DNA from: JACDHG01 sp963815295
GTDB taxonomy: Bacteria; Actinomycetota; Actinomycetes; Propionibacteriales; Nocardioidaceae
Length of the DNA: 64,000 nt
Direction: 5' to 3'
Assembly: GCA_963815295.1 (NCBI GenBank)
Contig: CAWFFZ010000001.1
Coordinates: 434,001-498,000, forward strand
Shown here: in pieces, positions 51,990-60,195 of the stretch
Layout: the number at the start of each line of letters is the position of its first letter
How positions within the stretch are numbered: the stretch's first letter is position 1
Made by a program: the position numbers and the translations under genes
The notes under the pieces: model-generated
What the model saw: only the letters and a program-made list of their open reading frames with translations
Told to the model about the DNA's origin: nothing
The model's database searches: none

Positions 51990-53480
51990 ATGGATGCAGA
52001 CCGTCTGGACCAGCTGTTGCTGGCCGGGTCTGCGATCTTGCTGCTCGCCGTTATGGCCGTCCGCGCCTCTGTACGCATCGGCCTTCCCAGCCTGCTGATC
52101 TACCTGGCGATGGGACTTGTCCTGGGCGAGTCAGTACTCGGCGTGAAGTTCGACGACGCGAGCACCGCGCACGCACTCGGCTTTGCCGCGCTCGTCGTCA
52201 TCCTGACCGAGGGTGGTCTGACGACTCGATGGACCGAGGTGCGGCCGGCGCTACCGCTAGGTCTAGCCCTGGCCACGGTCGGCGTCGTGGTGAGCGTCGG
52301 GATCGTGGCCGTCGCGGCGCACTTCCTGCTGGGCGTGTCGTGGGAGCTAGCGCTACTCATCGGCGCCGTCACGTCGCCGACTGACGCTGCCGCAGTGTTC
52401 ACCGTGCTCCGAAGAGTGCCGCTGCGACCGTCGCTGCGGGGTGCACTCGAGGCCGAGTCGGGACTCAACGACGCTCCCACTGTCCTGCTGGTGGTCTTGC
52501 TCAGCACCGGCGAGGCCGACGACCACAGCCTCTTGGGTTTCGTCGGAGTCGTCACACTCGAGCTGGTCGGCGGCGTCGCGTTCGGCGCTCTGGTCGGCTT
52601 CGTCGGGGCGTGGGTGATGCGCAGGGTGGCGTTGCCTGCCTCGGGTCTCTACCCCATCTCCGTGCTTGCCATTGCTGTGCTGTCGTATGCCGGCGCGGCA
52701 GCCCTCCACCTCAGCGGCTTCGCCGCGGTCTACATCACGGCCTTGTGGCTCGGGAACTCCGACCTGCCACACCGCAGCTCGACCCGGTCGTTCGCCGAGG
52801 GCTTCGCGTGGCTGGCCCAGATCGGTCTCTTCATCATGCTCGGGTTGCTGGCGTCTCCGTCTGGCTTCGAGCTGGAGCATCTCGTCGGCGGCATCGTCAT
52901 CGGGGCGGTGCTCACGCTGATTGCGCGGCCGCTCAGTGTGGCGGCCTGCGGCATACCGTTGCGAGTCCCCCTGCGGGAGCAGGGTTTCCTGTCGTTGGCC
53001 GGTCTGCGGGGGGCGGTGCCCATCGTGCTCGCAACGATCCCGTTGGCTGAGGACGTGACTCGGTCGGTAGACCTGTTCAACCTCGTTTTCGTGCTGGTCG
53101 TGGTGCTCACCGTGATCACCGCGCCCGCACTGCCATCGCTCGCGATCTTCTTCGGCGTGACGGAGGAGCGTGCCCGCGAGGCAGAGGTCGAGGCCGCGCC
53201 ACTCGAACGGATCGCGGCGGACCTCCTCGAGGTGCGGATCACCGCCGAGTCGCGGCTGCATGGCGTCGAGATCGGCGAGCTCCGGCTTCCTCCCGGGGTC
53301 AGCGTCGCCCTGATCGTGCGGGACGGAGCGAGCTTCACCCCGGGGCTGCAAACAGGGCTCAAGCGTGGCGACGAGATGCTGGTGGTGACGCCGCGCACCG
53401 ACCGGGAGACGACGGAGAAGCGGCTCCAGGCCGTCAGCCGCAGCGGTCGCCTTGCCGGTTGGAACGACCAGCGTGGCTGA
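51990..53480 (+). CDS. K+/H+ antiporter (CPA family, NhaP2/CvrA-like)
   Basis: 496 residues. About 12 membrane helices in the first 390 residues with the ion-site motif GAVTSPTDAAAVFTVLRR (double-Asp type TSPTDA) and LEAESGLNDAPTV; AGLRGAVPIVLA later in the membrane. The C-terminal 100 residues are a TrkA_C domain (RITAESRLHGVEIGELRLPPGVSVALIVRDG) that binds a regulatory ligand, possibly a nucleotide such as c-di-AMP. Controls cytoplasmic K+ or pH. Confidence 0.9.
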   Translation: MDADRLDQLLLAGSAILLLAVMAVRASVRIGLPSLLIYLAMGLVLGESVLGVKFDDASTAHALGFAALVVILTEGGLTTRWTEVRPALPLGLALATVGVVVSVGIVAVAAHFLLGVSWELALLIGAVTSPTDAAAVFTVLRRVPLRPSLRGALEAESGLNDAPTVLLVVLLSTGEADDHSLLGFVGVVTLELVGGVAFGALVGFVGAWVMRRVALPASGLYPISVLAIAVLSYAGAAALHLSGFAAVYITALWLGNSDLPHRSSTRSFAEGFAWLAQIGLFIMLGLLASPSGFELEHLVGGIVIGAVLTLIARPLSVAACGIPLRVPLREQGFLSLAGLRGAVPIVLATIPLAEDVTRSVDLFNLVFVLVVVLTVITAPALPSLAIFFGVTEERAREAEVEAAPLERIAADLLEVRITAESRLHGVEIGELRLPPGVSVALIVRDGASFTPGLQTGLKRGDEMLVVTPRTDRETTEKRLQAVSRSGRLAGWNDQRG

Positions 53481-53534
53481 CTCACGACTGCCGCTTTCGT
53501 CGTACGACGCCGACGCCTCCGCTGCCGACTCTCA

Positions 53535-54050
53535 CTAGGCCCGGGCGCAGGTCGCGACAGCACGCTTGAGCCGGAAGACCGTCTTGGCATTGGGGTCGAC
53601 CGCGAGGAAGTTGTCGCCGACGAGCACGTCGATGCCGCGCGAGATCTCTCCTTCGGCTACCCGCACCTTGCCGCGGAACTGCATTCTCACCATCCGTATT
53701 TCCGGTGAGCTCGGGGCGTCTGTGACGATCGTGACGTTACGCGCGGCCCGGTCGGCCGGGGCGTTCTCGGAGACGCCGCTCTTGAACCCTTTCGCCACAA
53801 GGGCACTCAACGTGTTGCCCGCGAGGCCGGGGATGTCACCGGCGTTGTAGATGTTGACGACGATGTTCTCGGCTGCGATCCGCTCGCCGCGCTTGAACAC
53901 AATCTTGTTGTCGCACTTCTTCTTGCCATCGGTCTTCGCCGTCTTCTCGTCGGTGGGGTCGGGCGCGATGATGGTCTGCCAGCCGTAAAAGGCGGCTCCG
54001 AGGAGGATGCCGAGCAGCACCAGCAGCGTGATGGGTGTCTTCCAGTTCAC
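53535..54050 (-). CDS. LytR C-terminal domain-containing protein
   Basis: 171 residues. One N-terminal membrane helix (ITLLVLLGILLGAAFYGWQ), a Lys-rich linker and an extracytoplasmic LytR_C domain (IVVNIYNAGDIPGLAGNTLSALVAKGF..). LytR_C domains accompany cell-wall LytR-CpsA-Psr proteins; this stand-alone form is common in actinobacteria and probably wall-linked. Ribosome site GGGAGGAGGCA before the ATG. Confidence 0.88.
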   Translation of the reverse strand: MNWKTPITLLVLLGILLGAAFYGWQTIIAPDPTDEKTAKTDGKKKCDNKIVFKRGERIAAENIVVNIYNAGDIPGLAGNTLSALVAKGFKSGVSENAPADRAARNVTIVTDAPSSPEIRMVRMQFRGKVRVAEGEISRGIDVLVGDNFLAVDPNAKTVFRLKRAVATCARA

Positions 54051-54144
54051 GGGTGCCTCCTCCCGGCGGGGTCAGCCTATAGAGATCACACCAAATGGGA
54101 AGTCGGACGCCACGTGGGCCGCCGGCGTCGGCCAGGCGCGGACT

Positions 54145-54441
54145 CTAGCTGGGCAGGATGTGAACGCGAGCGTGGAGTACGTGTCGCTGCTGCAGGGCGG
54201 CGCGCAAGGCCCGGTGGAGCCCGTCCTCCAGATACAGTTCGCCGCGCCACTCGACCACATGGGCGAACAGGTCACCGAAGAATGTCGAGTCCTCGTCAAG
54301 CAGGGTCGCCAGATCCAGGGTGCCCTTGGTGGTCACCAGCTGGTCGAGCCGGATCTGGTGGGGAGGCAACTCGGCCCAGTCCTTCATCCGCAGACCGTGG
54401 TCCGGGTAGGGGCGAGCCTCGCCGACGCCTTTGAAAATCAC
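54145..54441 (-). CDS. conserved 98-residue actinobacterial protein (often labelled VapB-type)
   Basis: 98 residues, soluble. The segments VGEARPYPDHGLRMKDWAEL, TLLDEDSTFFGDLFAHVVEW and YLEDGLHRALRAALQQRHVLHARV are highly conserved in actinobacteria beside LytR_C genes as I recall, and the last resembles ParB/sulfiredoxin-type nucleotide-binding folds. Some annotations call it a VapB antitoxin, but no toxin gene is present. GTG 54441 is the natural start; the upstream frame is unrelated. Confidence 0.7.
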   Translation of the reverse strand: MIFKGVGEARPYPDHGLRMKDWAELPPHQIRLDQLVTTKGTLDLATLLDEDSTFFGDLFAHVVEWRGELYLEDGLHRALRAALQQRHVLHARVHILPS

Positions 54442-54559
54442 TGGGCGAGTGTAAACGAGGGCATACCCCCACCCACCGTCCACGCCGGGGGGGCCGAACG
54501 GTCAAGTCGGGCCACCGAACGGTTGACTACAGTGCGTAATGGGTCTGTGACTCTCTGCA

Positions 54560-55822
54560 ATGACGTCGACTGGGCCGATGGACCGACGCGGATTTCTTAC
54601 CTCCACGGCCGCAGCCACTGGGCTTGCCGCCTTCGCCTCAATCTCCGGAGCCCCAGGCGCCACTGCCCTGAGTGGCAGCCGACAGCTGCCGATGGTGCAG
54701 CCCTATCGCTCCGACCGGCTGCTCAACCGGGTCGGCATCAACACTCACCAGGCGTTTCGTACGTCGGTGTACGCCAACGACAACTCTGTGCTCAACCTGC
54801 TGAAGGGGTTGCACATCCGACGTGTCCGTGACCGCCTATCGGTGAACCTCCCGGCCCAACATGCGGCGTTCCGCAAGTTCAAGCAAAACGGGATCAGGGT
54901 TCACTCAACGGTCGAGCTGCTGGGTGACAGCCGGTCCGACATCGACAAGTTCATGGTGAGGGCCAGGGAGCTTGGGGGGGCCGATATGTTCTGTTCCTTC
55001 GGTGGCGTCAACGAGCCCAACGTCCACTCTGGCTGGCTCCGCGACACCGTCGAGCACCAGCGGATGATCAAGGTGTCTCGCAACGCCCACGGCCTGTCAC
55101 ACATCCCGATCTGTGGCCCATCGCTGCACGACCGCCAATCACACACTGACGCGGACTACGCTGCCTTGGCAGACTCGGATATGGCCCGCTACACCGACGC
55201 CGGCGACCTGCACTGCTATCCGGACGGTGGAGGCACCAACGAGCGGCTCGACGGGCGCCGCCGTCAGGCCCATCGTGTCTACGGGAACCAACCTGTCTGG
55301 TGCACCGAGACCGGATACAACACCGGCACCTGGATCACCAACGCAGGCAACGGTATCCCGGAAGACATCGAGGCCATCTACATGACGCGGCTACTGCTCT
55401 CCCACTTCATGCGTGGCTCCAGGGCCTACCTCTACGAGCTGCTTGACGACCCCACGCGCAACGAATGGGAGTCCAACTTTGGACTCGTGAAGTGCCCGTC
55501 AAAGGACCCGAGGACGTGGGTGAAGAAGGAGGCCTACCACAAGGTGGCCGCGCTACTGGGCCAAGCTTCCGATCCCGGTCGGACGTTCAGACCTCGTCCG
55601 ATTCCGCTCCGCATCGACGCCCCGAACTATGTGAACACCTTGGTGATGGGCAAGCGCAACGGAAGCGCCATCCTCTACATGTGGCGCGACGTCGACCTGT
55701 GGAACTCGAGCACCAAGCGCCGCAAGAGCGTTTCCCCGGTCGACGTGACCGTGGTCGACTCAGACGGCCGTCGCACCGTCCCCGTCGGGGGCAAGCTCGT
55801 CGCCCGTCGCATCCACCGCTGA
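54560..55822 (+). CDS. Tat-exported TIM-barrel glycoside-hydrolase-like protein, second paralogue
   Basis: 420 residues. Twin-arginine signal MDRRGFLTSTAAATG (ATG 54578 inside the frame is an alternative start). GH-A-like catalytic Glu pair: E152 in GGVNEPN and E250 in WCTETGYN, 98 residues apart; then IPEDIEAIYMTRLLL and YLYELLDDP as in the protein at 23437. C-terminal beta-domain with LWNSSTKRRKS parallels the CWDPSTKRR of its paralogue. Extracellular glycan target likely but unknown. It stands alone just before tRNA-Ser(GGA). Confidence 0.75.
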   Translation: MTSTGPMDRRGFLTSTAAATGLAAFASISGAPGATALSGSRQLPMVQPYRSDRLLNRVGINTHQAFRTSVYANDNSVLNLLKGLHIRRVRDRLSVNLPAQHAAFRKFKQNGIRVHSTVELLGDSRSDIDKFMVRARELGGADMFCSFGGVNEPNVHSGWLRDTVEHQRMIKVSRNAHGLSHIPICGPSLHDRQSHTDADYAALADSDMARYTDAGDLHCYPDGGGTNERLDGRRRQAHRVYGNQPVWCTETGYNTGTWITNAGNGIPEDIEAIYMTRLLLSHFMRGSRAYLYELLDDPTRNEWESNFGLVKCPSKDPRTWVKKEAYHKVAALLGQASDPGRTFRPRPIPLRIDAPNYVNTLVMGKRNGSAILYMWRDVDLWNSSTKRRKSVSPVDVTVVDSDGRRTVPVGGKLVARRIHR

Positions 55823-55867
55823 CGTACGACGACGTACGCTCGCACCGCTTGCAACCGAACACCTCGT

Positions 55868-55908
55868 AACCCGCGAATCCGGTGCCCGAAAGGCACCAAA
55901 CGCGGGTT
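55868..55908 (+). terminator. long interrupted hairpin after Tat glycosidase-like gene
   Basis: AACCCGCG pairs with CGCGGGTT, with an inner stem GGTGCC/GGCACC. It lies 46 bp after the stop and faces the 3' end of tRNA-Ser, so it probably terminates transcription from one or both sides. Confidence 0.5.
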
Positions 55909-55936
55909 AGCGGGTGTTTGGATGGAGAAAAGTTGG

Positions 55937-56024
55937 TGGCGGAGGATAGGGGATTCGAACCCCTGAGAGCTTTCACTCAACACGCTTTCCAAGCGTGCGC
56001 ACTAGGCCACTATGCGAATCCTCC
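55937..56024 (-). tRNA. tRNA-Ser (anticodon GGA)
   Basis: Read on the minus strand: acceptor GGAGGAT pairs with ATCCTCC, discriminator G at 55940, encoded CCA at 55937-55939. Anticodon loop CTTGGAAA between CACGC and GCGTG, anticodon GGA at 55988-55990 (reads UCC/UCU). Long variable arm, class II; T-loop GGTTCGAATCC. Confidence 0.97.
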
Positions 56025-56133
56025 GTGGAGGAGGTTATCCCCTCGCGGGGGTCCATTGAAATCGACACAGGCGCTCTCGGACGCCCCTGAGGTCGTTGGT
56101 CGAGGCCTGACCCTGTCCCGTAGACTCGGGCGC

Positions 56134-56221
56134 AGCCCCTCGTGTGGCGACATCTTGCCGAACTCCCCCAGGGCCGGAAGGCAGCAAGGGTAAGTGAGCT
56201 CTGTCGGGTGCGCGAGGGGTC
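56134..56221 (+). ncRNA. ffs: signal recognition particle RNA, small bacterial (4.5S) type
   Basis: The invariant Ffh-binding loops are visible: GGCCGGAAGGCAGCAAGGGTAAG carries the GGAA tetraloop and the asymmetric loop. Ends CCCCTCG and CGAGGGG pair to close a rod of about 85 nt. Position between tRNA-Ser and dnaX is typical for actinobacteria. Confidence 0.93.
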
Positions 56222-56296
56222 TCTCATGCCGACACACAGATTCGTCCGACCAGGGCGGCCGATGGCCGCGACCCTGGCCGGACGAATCGCGCGGGG

Positions 56297-56677
56297 TCAG
56301 GCGGTCTGCCAGAGCCCGATGACGTTGCCTTCGCTGTCCTTGAAGTAGGCCGCCCAGCCCATGTCGGCGACCTGGATCTTCTCGCCGACGGCCGAGCCGC
56401 CTGCCGAGCTGACCTTTTCGAGGGCCTTGTCGATGTCGTCGACACCGATGGTGATCGTCGGCTGTTCGGACATCGGCGCCGAGCGCTTGGCGAGGCCTCC
56501 GTTGATGGCGCCGGGGGTCGTGGGCATCCCCTGCTCGTCGGAATCGGTCGTCATGAGCGCGGAGTATTCCATCTCTGGCATGTACTGAATGTTCCAGCCG
56601 AAAGCGTCGCTGTAGAAGGTCTGTGCTCGCTCCCGGTCGTCGGCGGGGATCTCGAAGTGGACGACGCTGTTGCTCAT
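56297..56677 (-). CDS. VOC-family protein
   Basis: 126 residues: VVHFEIPADDRERAQTFYSDAFGWNIQYM, then TITIGVDDIDKALEKVSSAGGSAVGEKI and GWAAYFKDSEGNVIGLWQ. Single glyoxalase-type fold, probably a dimer; role unknown. GAGGAG precedes ATG 56677; the frame upstream is extra. Confidence 0.88.
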   Translation of the reverse strand: MSNSVVHFEIPADDRERAQTFYSDAFGWNIQYMPEMEYSALMTTDSDEQGMPTTPGAINGGLAKRSAPMSEQPTITIGVDDIDKALEKVSSAGGSAVGEKIQVADMGWAAYFKDSEGNVIGLWQTA

Positions 56678-56861
56678 GCTGGCTCCTCGGGTCTGGGTGG
56701 ATGCCGGGGACAATTGCCCCCTCCTGTGACTCTAGAACCGACCGCCGACGGCGTCATCCCCCGATGTGGTTCGAGACCGAATGTTCGCCGAGAATTGGCT
56801 TCGCAGCGGCGTGGCTGTCCACGGGTTTCCACAGCCCTTAGGCCCTGTCGGCGTACGGCGC

Positions 56862-56867
56862 TATGGT
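56862..56867 (+). promoter_or_regulatory. -10 box of leaderless dnaX
   Basis: TATGGT, seven bases before GTG 56875. It overlaps the alternative ATG at 56863, which argues for the GTG start. Confidence 0.5.
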
Positions 56868-56874
56868 CATCGAT

Positions 56875-59001
56875 GTGGACGCGCCCCTCGCAATGTATCG
56901 CCGCTACCGTCCCGACATCTTCGACGACGTGATCGGGCAGGACCACGTCACCGCCCCCCTCTCGCACGCCATCGACAACAACCGCGTCAACCACGCCTAC
57001 CTGTTCTCGGGTCCCCGCGGCTGTGGCAAGACCACCAGCGCCCGCATCCTGGCTCGGGCCCTCAACTGCGACAAGGGACCGACGTCGGTGCCTTGTGGCG
57101 AGTGCGAGTCATGTCAAGAGCTGGCCCGAGGCGGGCCGGGCTCGATCGACGTGATCGAGATCGACGCGGCGAGCCATGGTGGCATTGATGACGCCCGTGA
57201 CCTGCGCGAACGCGCATTCTTCGCACCGATGAAGGCCCGCTACAAGATCTACATCATCGACGAGGCCCACATGGTGACGACGGGTGGCTTCAACGCCCTC
57301 CTCAAGCTCGTCGAGGAACCGCCGTCACACGTTCGCTTCATCTTCGCAACGACCGAGCCCGACAAGGTGATCGGGACCATCCGCTCCCGCACCCACCACT
57401 ACCCCTTCCGGCTGGTGCCACCGAAGCTGCTCGGCGACTACCTGGTGGAGCTGTGCGCGCGCGAAGGTGTCGCGATCGAGCCGACGGTCGTTCCGCTGAT
57501 CGTGCGTGCCGGAGCCGGGTCCGTCCGCGACAGCCTCTCCGTGCTCGACCAGCTGATCGGAGGGTCGGGGCCCGACGGCGTGACCTACGCGCTCGCGACC
57601 GCGCTGCTCGGCTACACGCCCGACAGCCTTCTCGACGAGACGGTCGATGCCCTTGCCGCCGGTGACGGTCGCACCGTCTTCGGTGTCGTCGAAAAGGTCA
57701 TCGACACGGGCCAGGACCCGCGTCGGTTCGCCGAGGACCTCCTTCACCGGCTGCGCGACCTCGTCGTCGTGAGCGCCGTCCCCGACGCCGCCACGCGAGG
57801 CCTCATCGAGATGCCCGACGACCAGGCAGAGCGCCTCGCCGGCCAGTCGTCGCGCTTCGGCCGCGCCGAGCTCACGCGCGCTGCCGACATCATCAGCCAG
57901 GGCCTGACCGACATGCGGGGGGCTACCGCACCCCGTCTCCTGCTCGAGCTGATGTGCGCGCGGGTGCTGCTGCCCGGTCTCGACGACACCGCCGAAGGCG
58001 TGGGGGCACGGCTCGACCGCGTCGAGCGCCGCCTCTCCGTCGTCGGTACGACGACCGGGCCGGCTAGCGCACCGACCACCACACCGACCACCACACCGAC
58101 CACCACACCGGCGGCCGCTGAGGGCCCCCTCGACGCCAGCCTGCCCCGAGGACTGCAGGCGCCGGCCGAGCCGCCGGTGTCACCAGCCTCCACCCCGAGC
58201 CCAACGCCGAGCCAAGCTGCGCACCCGGCCGCCGTTACGACGGACGCCGCGCCAATCGCTCCTGACTCCGACGCGGAGCCGGTCACTGCGCAGGCCCAGC
58301 CAGAGGACGCCGAGGCCGGCGAGGGGTTGTTCGCGACGGCGTCGCCGGCGAGTGCCGACGGCCCAGCTGAAACCCCGGCGGACACGCCCGAGGAGACCAC
58401 TCCGGTCGAGCCCAGAGCTCCGGCCGCCACACCACCTGAGCCGGGTGCCCTCGGCCTTGTCGACGTCCGCCAACTCTGGCCGGGAGTGCTGACCCGGGTG
58501 CAGAAGATGCGCCGCTACGCCTGGGCGCTGCTGACTCAGAACGCCCAGGTGGTGGACGTGCAGGGCGGAGTCATCACGATCGGTCTCGTCAACGCCGGCG
58601 CGCGTGACTCGTTCGTCCGGGGCGGGCATGACGAGATCTTGCGCCAGGCGCTGATCGACGAGCTCGGCGTCGACTGGAAGGTCGAGGCGATCATCGACAG
58701 TGCTGCCGCGGGCGCGCGCACCTCGCGGCACGAGGAGCCCGCGCGGGCCCAGCCCACGACCTCGCCTGAGGCGACGACGGCGGCCGACTCCACTCGGGCT
58801 GCAGGCATCGAAGCCGCCAAGGAGGCGATCCGGCCAACTCGGGGCGGCGACAGTGGCGGCAGCGACAAGCCCGCGCAGGCGCAGACCGACGTCCGCGACG
58901 ACGACACGGTGATCGACGACGTCGGGGTCTCCTCCCACGAGCTCCTCGCTCGCGAGCTCGGTGCAGAGGTCATCGACGACATCCGCCACGACTCGCCATG
59001 A
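56875..59001 (+). CDS. dnaX: DNA polymerase III subunit gamma/tau
   Basis: 708 residues. Clamp-loader ATPase: Walker A GPRGCGKTTSARILARAL, zinc cluster of four Cys (LNC, PCGECESC), Walker B IYIIDEAHM, sensor 1 IFATTEPDK and SRC-type motif IRSRTHHY. The 350-residue C-terminal extension is Ala/Pro/Thr-rich (tau-like) and includes three copies of a 12-base Thr-Pro repeat (58071-58110), then a folded tau-type segment VRQLWPGVLTRVQKMRRYAWALL. GTG 56875 gives MDAPLAMYRRYRP, the usual start; ATG 56863 adds four residues. Confidence 0.95.
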   Translation: MDAPLAMYRRYRPDIFDDVIGQDHVTAPLSHAIDNNRVNHAYLFSGPRGCGKTTSARILARALNCDKGPTSVPCGECESCQELARGGPGSIDVIEIDAASHGGIDDARDLRERAFFAPMKARYKIYIIDEAHMVTTGGFNALLKLVEEPPSHVRFIFATTEPDKVIGTIRSRTHHYPFRLVPPKLLGDYLVELCAREGVAIEPTVVPLIVRAGAGSVRDSLSVLDQLIGGSGPDGVTYALATALLGYTPDSLLDETVDALAAGDGRTVFGVVEKVIDTGQDPRRFAEDLLHRLRDLVVVSAVPDAATRGLIEMPDDQAERLAGQSSRFGRAELTRAADIISQGLTDMRGATAPRLLLELMCARVLLPGLDDTAEGVGARLDRVERRLSVVGTTTGPASAPTTTPTTTPTTTPAAAEGPLDASLPRGLQAPAEPPVSPASTPSPTPSQAAHPAAVTTDAAPIAPDSDAEPVTAQAQPEDAEAGEGLFATASPASADGPAETPADTPEETTPVEPRAPAATPPEPGALGLVDVRQLWPGVLTRVQKMRRYAWALLTQNAQVVDVQGGVITIGLVNAGARDSFVRGGHDEILRQALIDELGVDWKVEAIIDSAAAGARTSRHEEPARAQPTTSPEATTAADSTRAAGIEAAKEAIRPTRGGDSGGSDKPAQAQTDVRDDDTVIDDVGVSSHELLARELGAEVIDDIRHDSP
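58071..58110 (+). repeat. 12-bp tandem repeat inside dnaX
   Basis: ACCGACCACCAC repeated three times plus four bases, coding for Thr-Thr-Thr-Pro units in the flexible tau linker. Prone to slippage; may vary between strains. Confidence 0.85.
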
Positions 59002-59059
59002 CAAGTCGGACAGGCATGCTCACCAGTCGGTCAGTTGGCCCGGCTGGCTGGCCCGGAAA

Positions 59060-59090
59060 CCTACGGTGGCGTAACCTACGAGACCGTAGG
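59060..59090. promoter_or_regulatory. operator-like inverted repeat before desaturase gene
   Basis: CCTACGG (59060-59066) and CCGTAGG (59084-59090), with an internal CCTACG-AGAC-CGTAGG (59075-59090). Lies 24 bp before the desaturase GTG, fitting a TetR-type repressor site of the kind that controls fatty-acid desaturases. Confidence 0.45.
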
Positions 59091-59113
59091 CCAACCGATG
59101 GAGGGAGCCGACG

Positions 59114-60052
59114 GTGACACAAGACATCAGCCAGACCAACCTGCTGCGCGAGCTGGAGCAGGTCGTCGAGGGCGAGCTCAACCGGCACCTCGACGTGGCC
59201 AAGGAGTGGTTCCCACACGACTACGTGCCGTGGAGCGACGGTCGCAACTTCGACGGGCTGATGGGCGGCGACCCCTGGAGCCCCGACGACGCCGACATCC
59301 CTGAGGTTGCGCGCACTGCGCTGATCGTCAACCTGCTCACCGAAGACAATTTGCCGAGCTACCACCACGAGATTGCGGTGCTGTTCGGACGCGACAACGC
59401 ATGGGGCGAGTGGGTGCACCGGTGGACAGCCGAAGAAGGTCGCCACGGCATCGCGATGCGCGACTACATGCTGGTCAAGCGGATGGTAGACCCGGTTGCG
59501 CTGGAGCGGTTCCGGATGACCCACATGTCCGAGGGCTACCAGACGTCGCACCCCGACGACGCGCTTCGGTCGCTCGCCTACGTGTCGTTCCAGGAGTTGG
59601 CTACGCGGGTGTCGCACCGCAACACCGGCCGGTTCACGACCGACCCGATGTGCGAGAAGCTTCTCGCCAGGATCGCGGCCGACGAGAACCTCCACATGAT
59701 CTTCTACCGCAACCTCCTCAAGGCGGCGCTGGAGCTCGCACCCGACGCCGCGATGAAGGCCATCCTCGAAGTCGTGAAGACGTTCGAGATGCCCGGTGCA
59801 GGCATCCCCGGATTCCAGCGCAAGGCCGTGGCCATGGCCGTCGAGGGCATCTATGACCAGCGCCAGCACCGCGACGACGTCGTGATGCCCGTGCTGCGCT
59901 TCTGGAACGTCTTCGAGCTGGAGGGTCTGACCGGCGAGGGTGAGAAGGCCCGAGCCGAGCTATCCGACTTCATGGACAACCTCGACGCGTCAGCGACCAA
60001 GTTCACCGAGAAGCGAGACGCGCTCAAGGCTCGCCTCGCCACGCGCGACTGA
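59114..60052 (+). CDS. acyl-ACP desaturase (soluble diiron, DesA-like)
   Basis: 312 residues. Ferritin-like diiron enzyme: ligands in TEDNLPSYHHE, TAEEGRHGIAMRDY (EExxH) and AADENLHMIFYR (DExxH). Introduces a cis double bond into acyl carrier protein-bound fatty acids, using ferredoxin and oxygen, so controls membrane fluidity. GGAGGGAG precedes GTG 59114. It sits between dnaX and recR, where actinobacteria normally have ybaB. Confidence 0.92.
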   Translation: MTQDISQTNLLRELEQVVEGELNRHLDVAKEWFPHDYVPWSDGRNFDGLMGGDPWSPDDADIPEVARTALIVNLLTEDNLPSYHHEIAVLFGRDNAWGEWVHRWTAEEGRHGIAMRDYMLVKRMVDPVALERFRMTHMSEGYQTSHPDDALRSLAYVSFQELATRVSHRNTGRFTTDPMCEKLLARIAADENLHMIFYRNLLKAALELAPDAAMKAILEVVKTFEMPGAGIPGFQRKAVAMAVEGIYDQRQHRDDVVMPVLRFWNVFELEGLTGEGEKARAELSDFMDNLDASATKFTEKRDALKARLATRD

Positions 60053-60195
60053 GGAATCTGTCCGCGCCCGCACTACCATGAGGCAGGCATGAACCCCGCC
60101 TGAAGGTCGGGGCCATCGATACGTATGTCGTGTGCGCGGGCGGCATACCAGCCCACGACCGCGAGGCACGCCATCAATCGAGGGAGGGACCGCCT

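Noticed and set aside
54145..54441. Toxin-antitoxin module
   Set aside because: The protein is sometimes labelled VapB, but no PIN-domain toxin is adjacent and the sequence does not show an AbrB-type DNA-binding start.
58071..58110. Tandem repeat as a possible CRISPR-like or regulatory array
   Set aside because: It is an in-frame Thr-Pro codon repeat in the dnaX linker.
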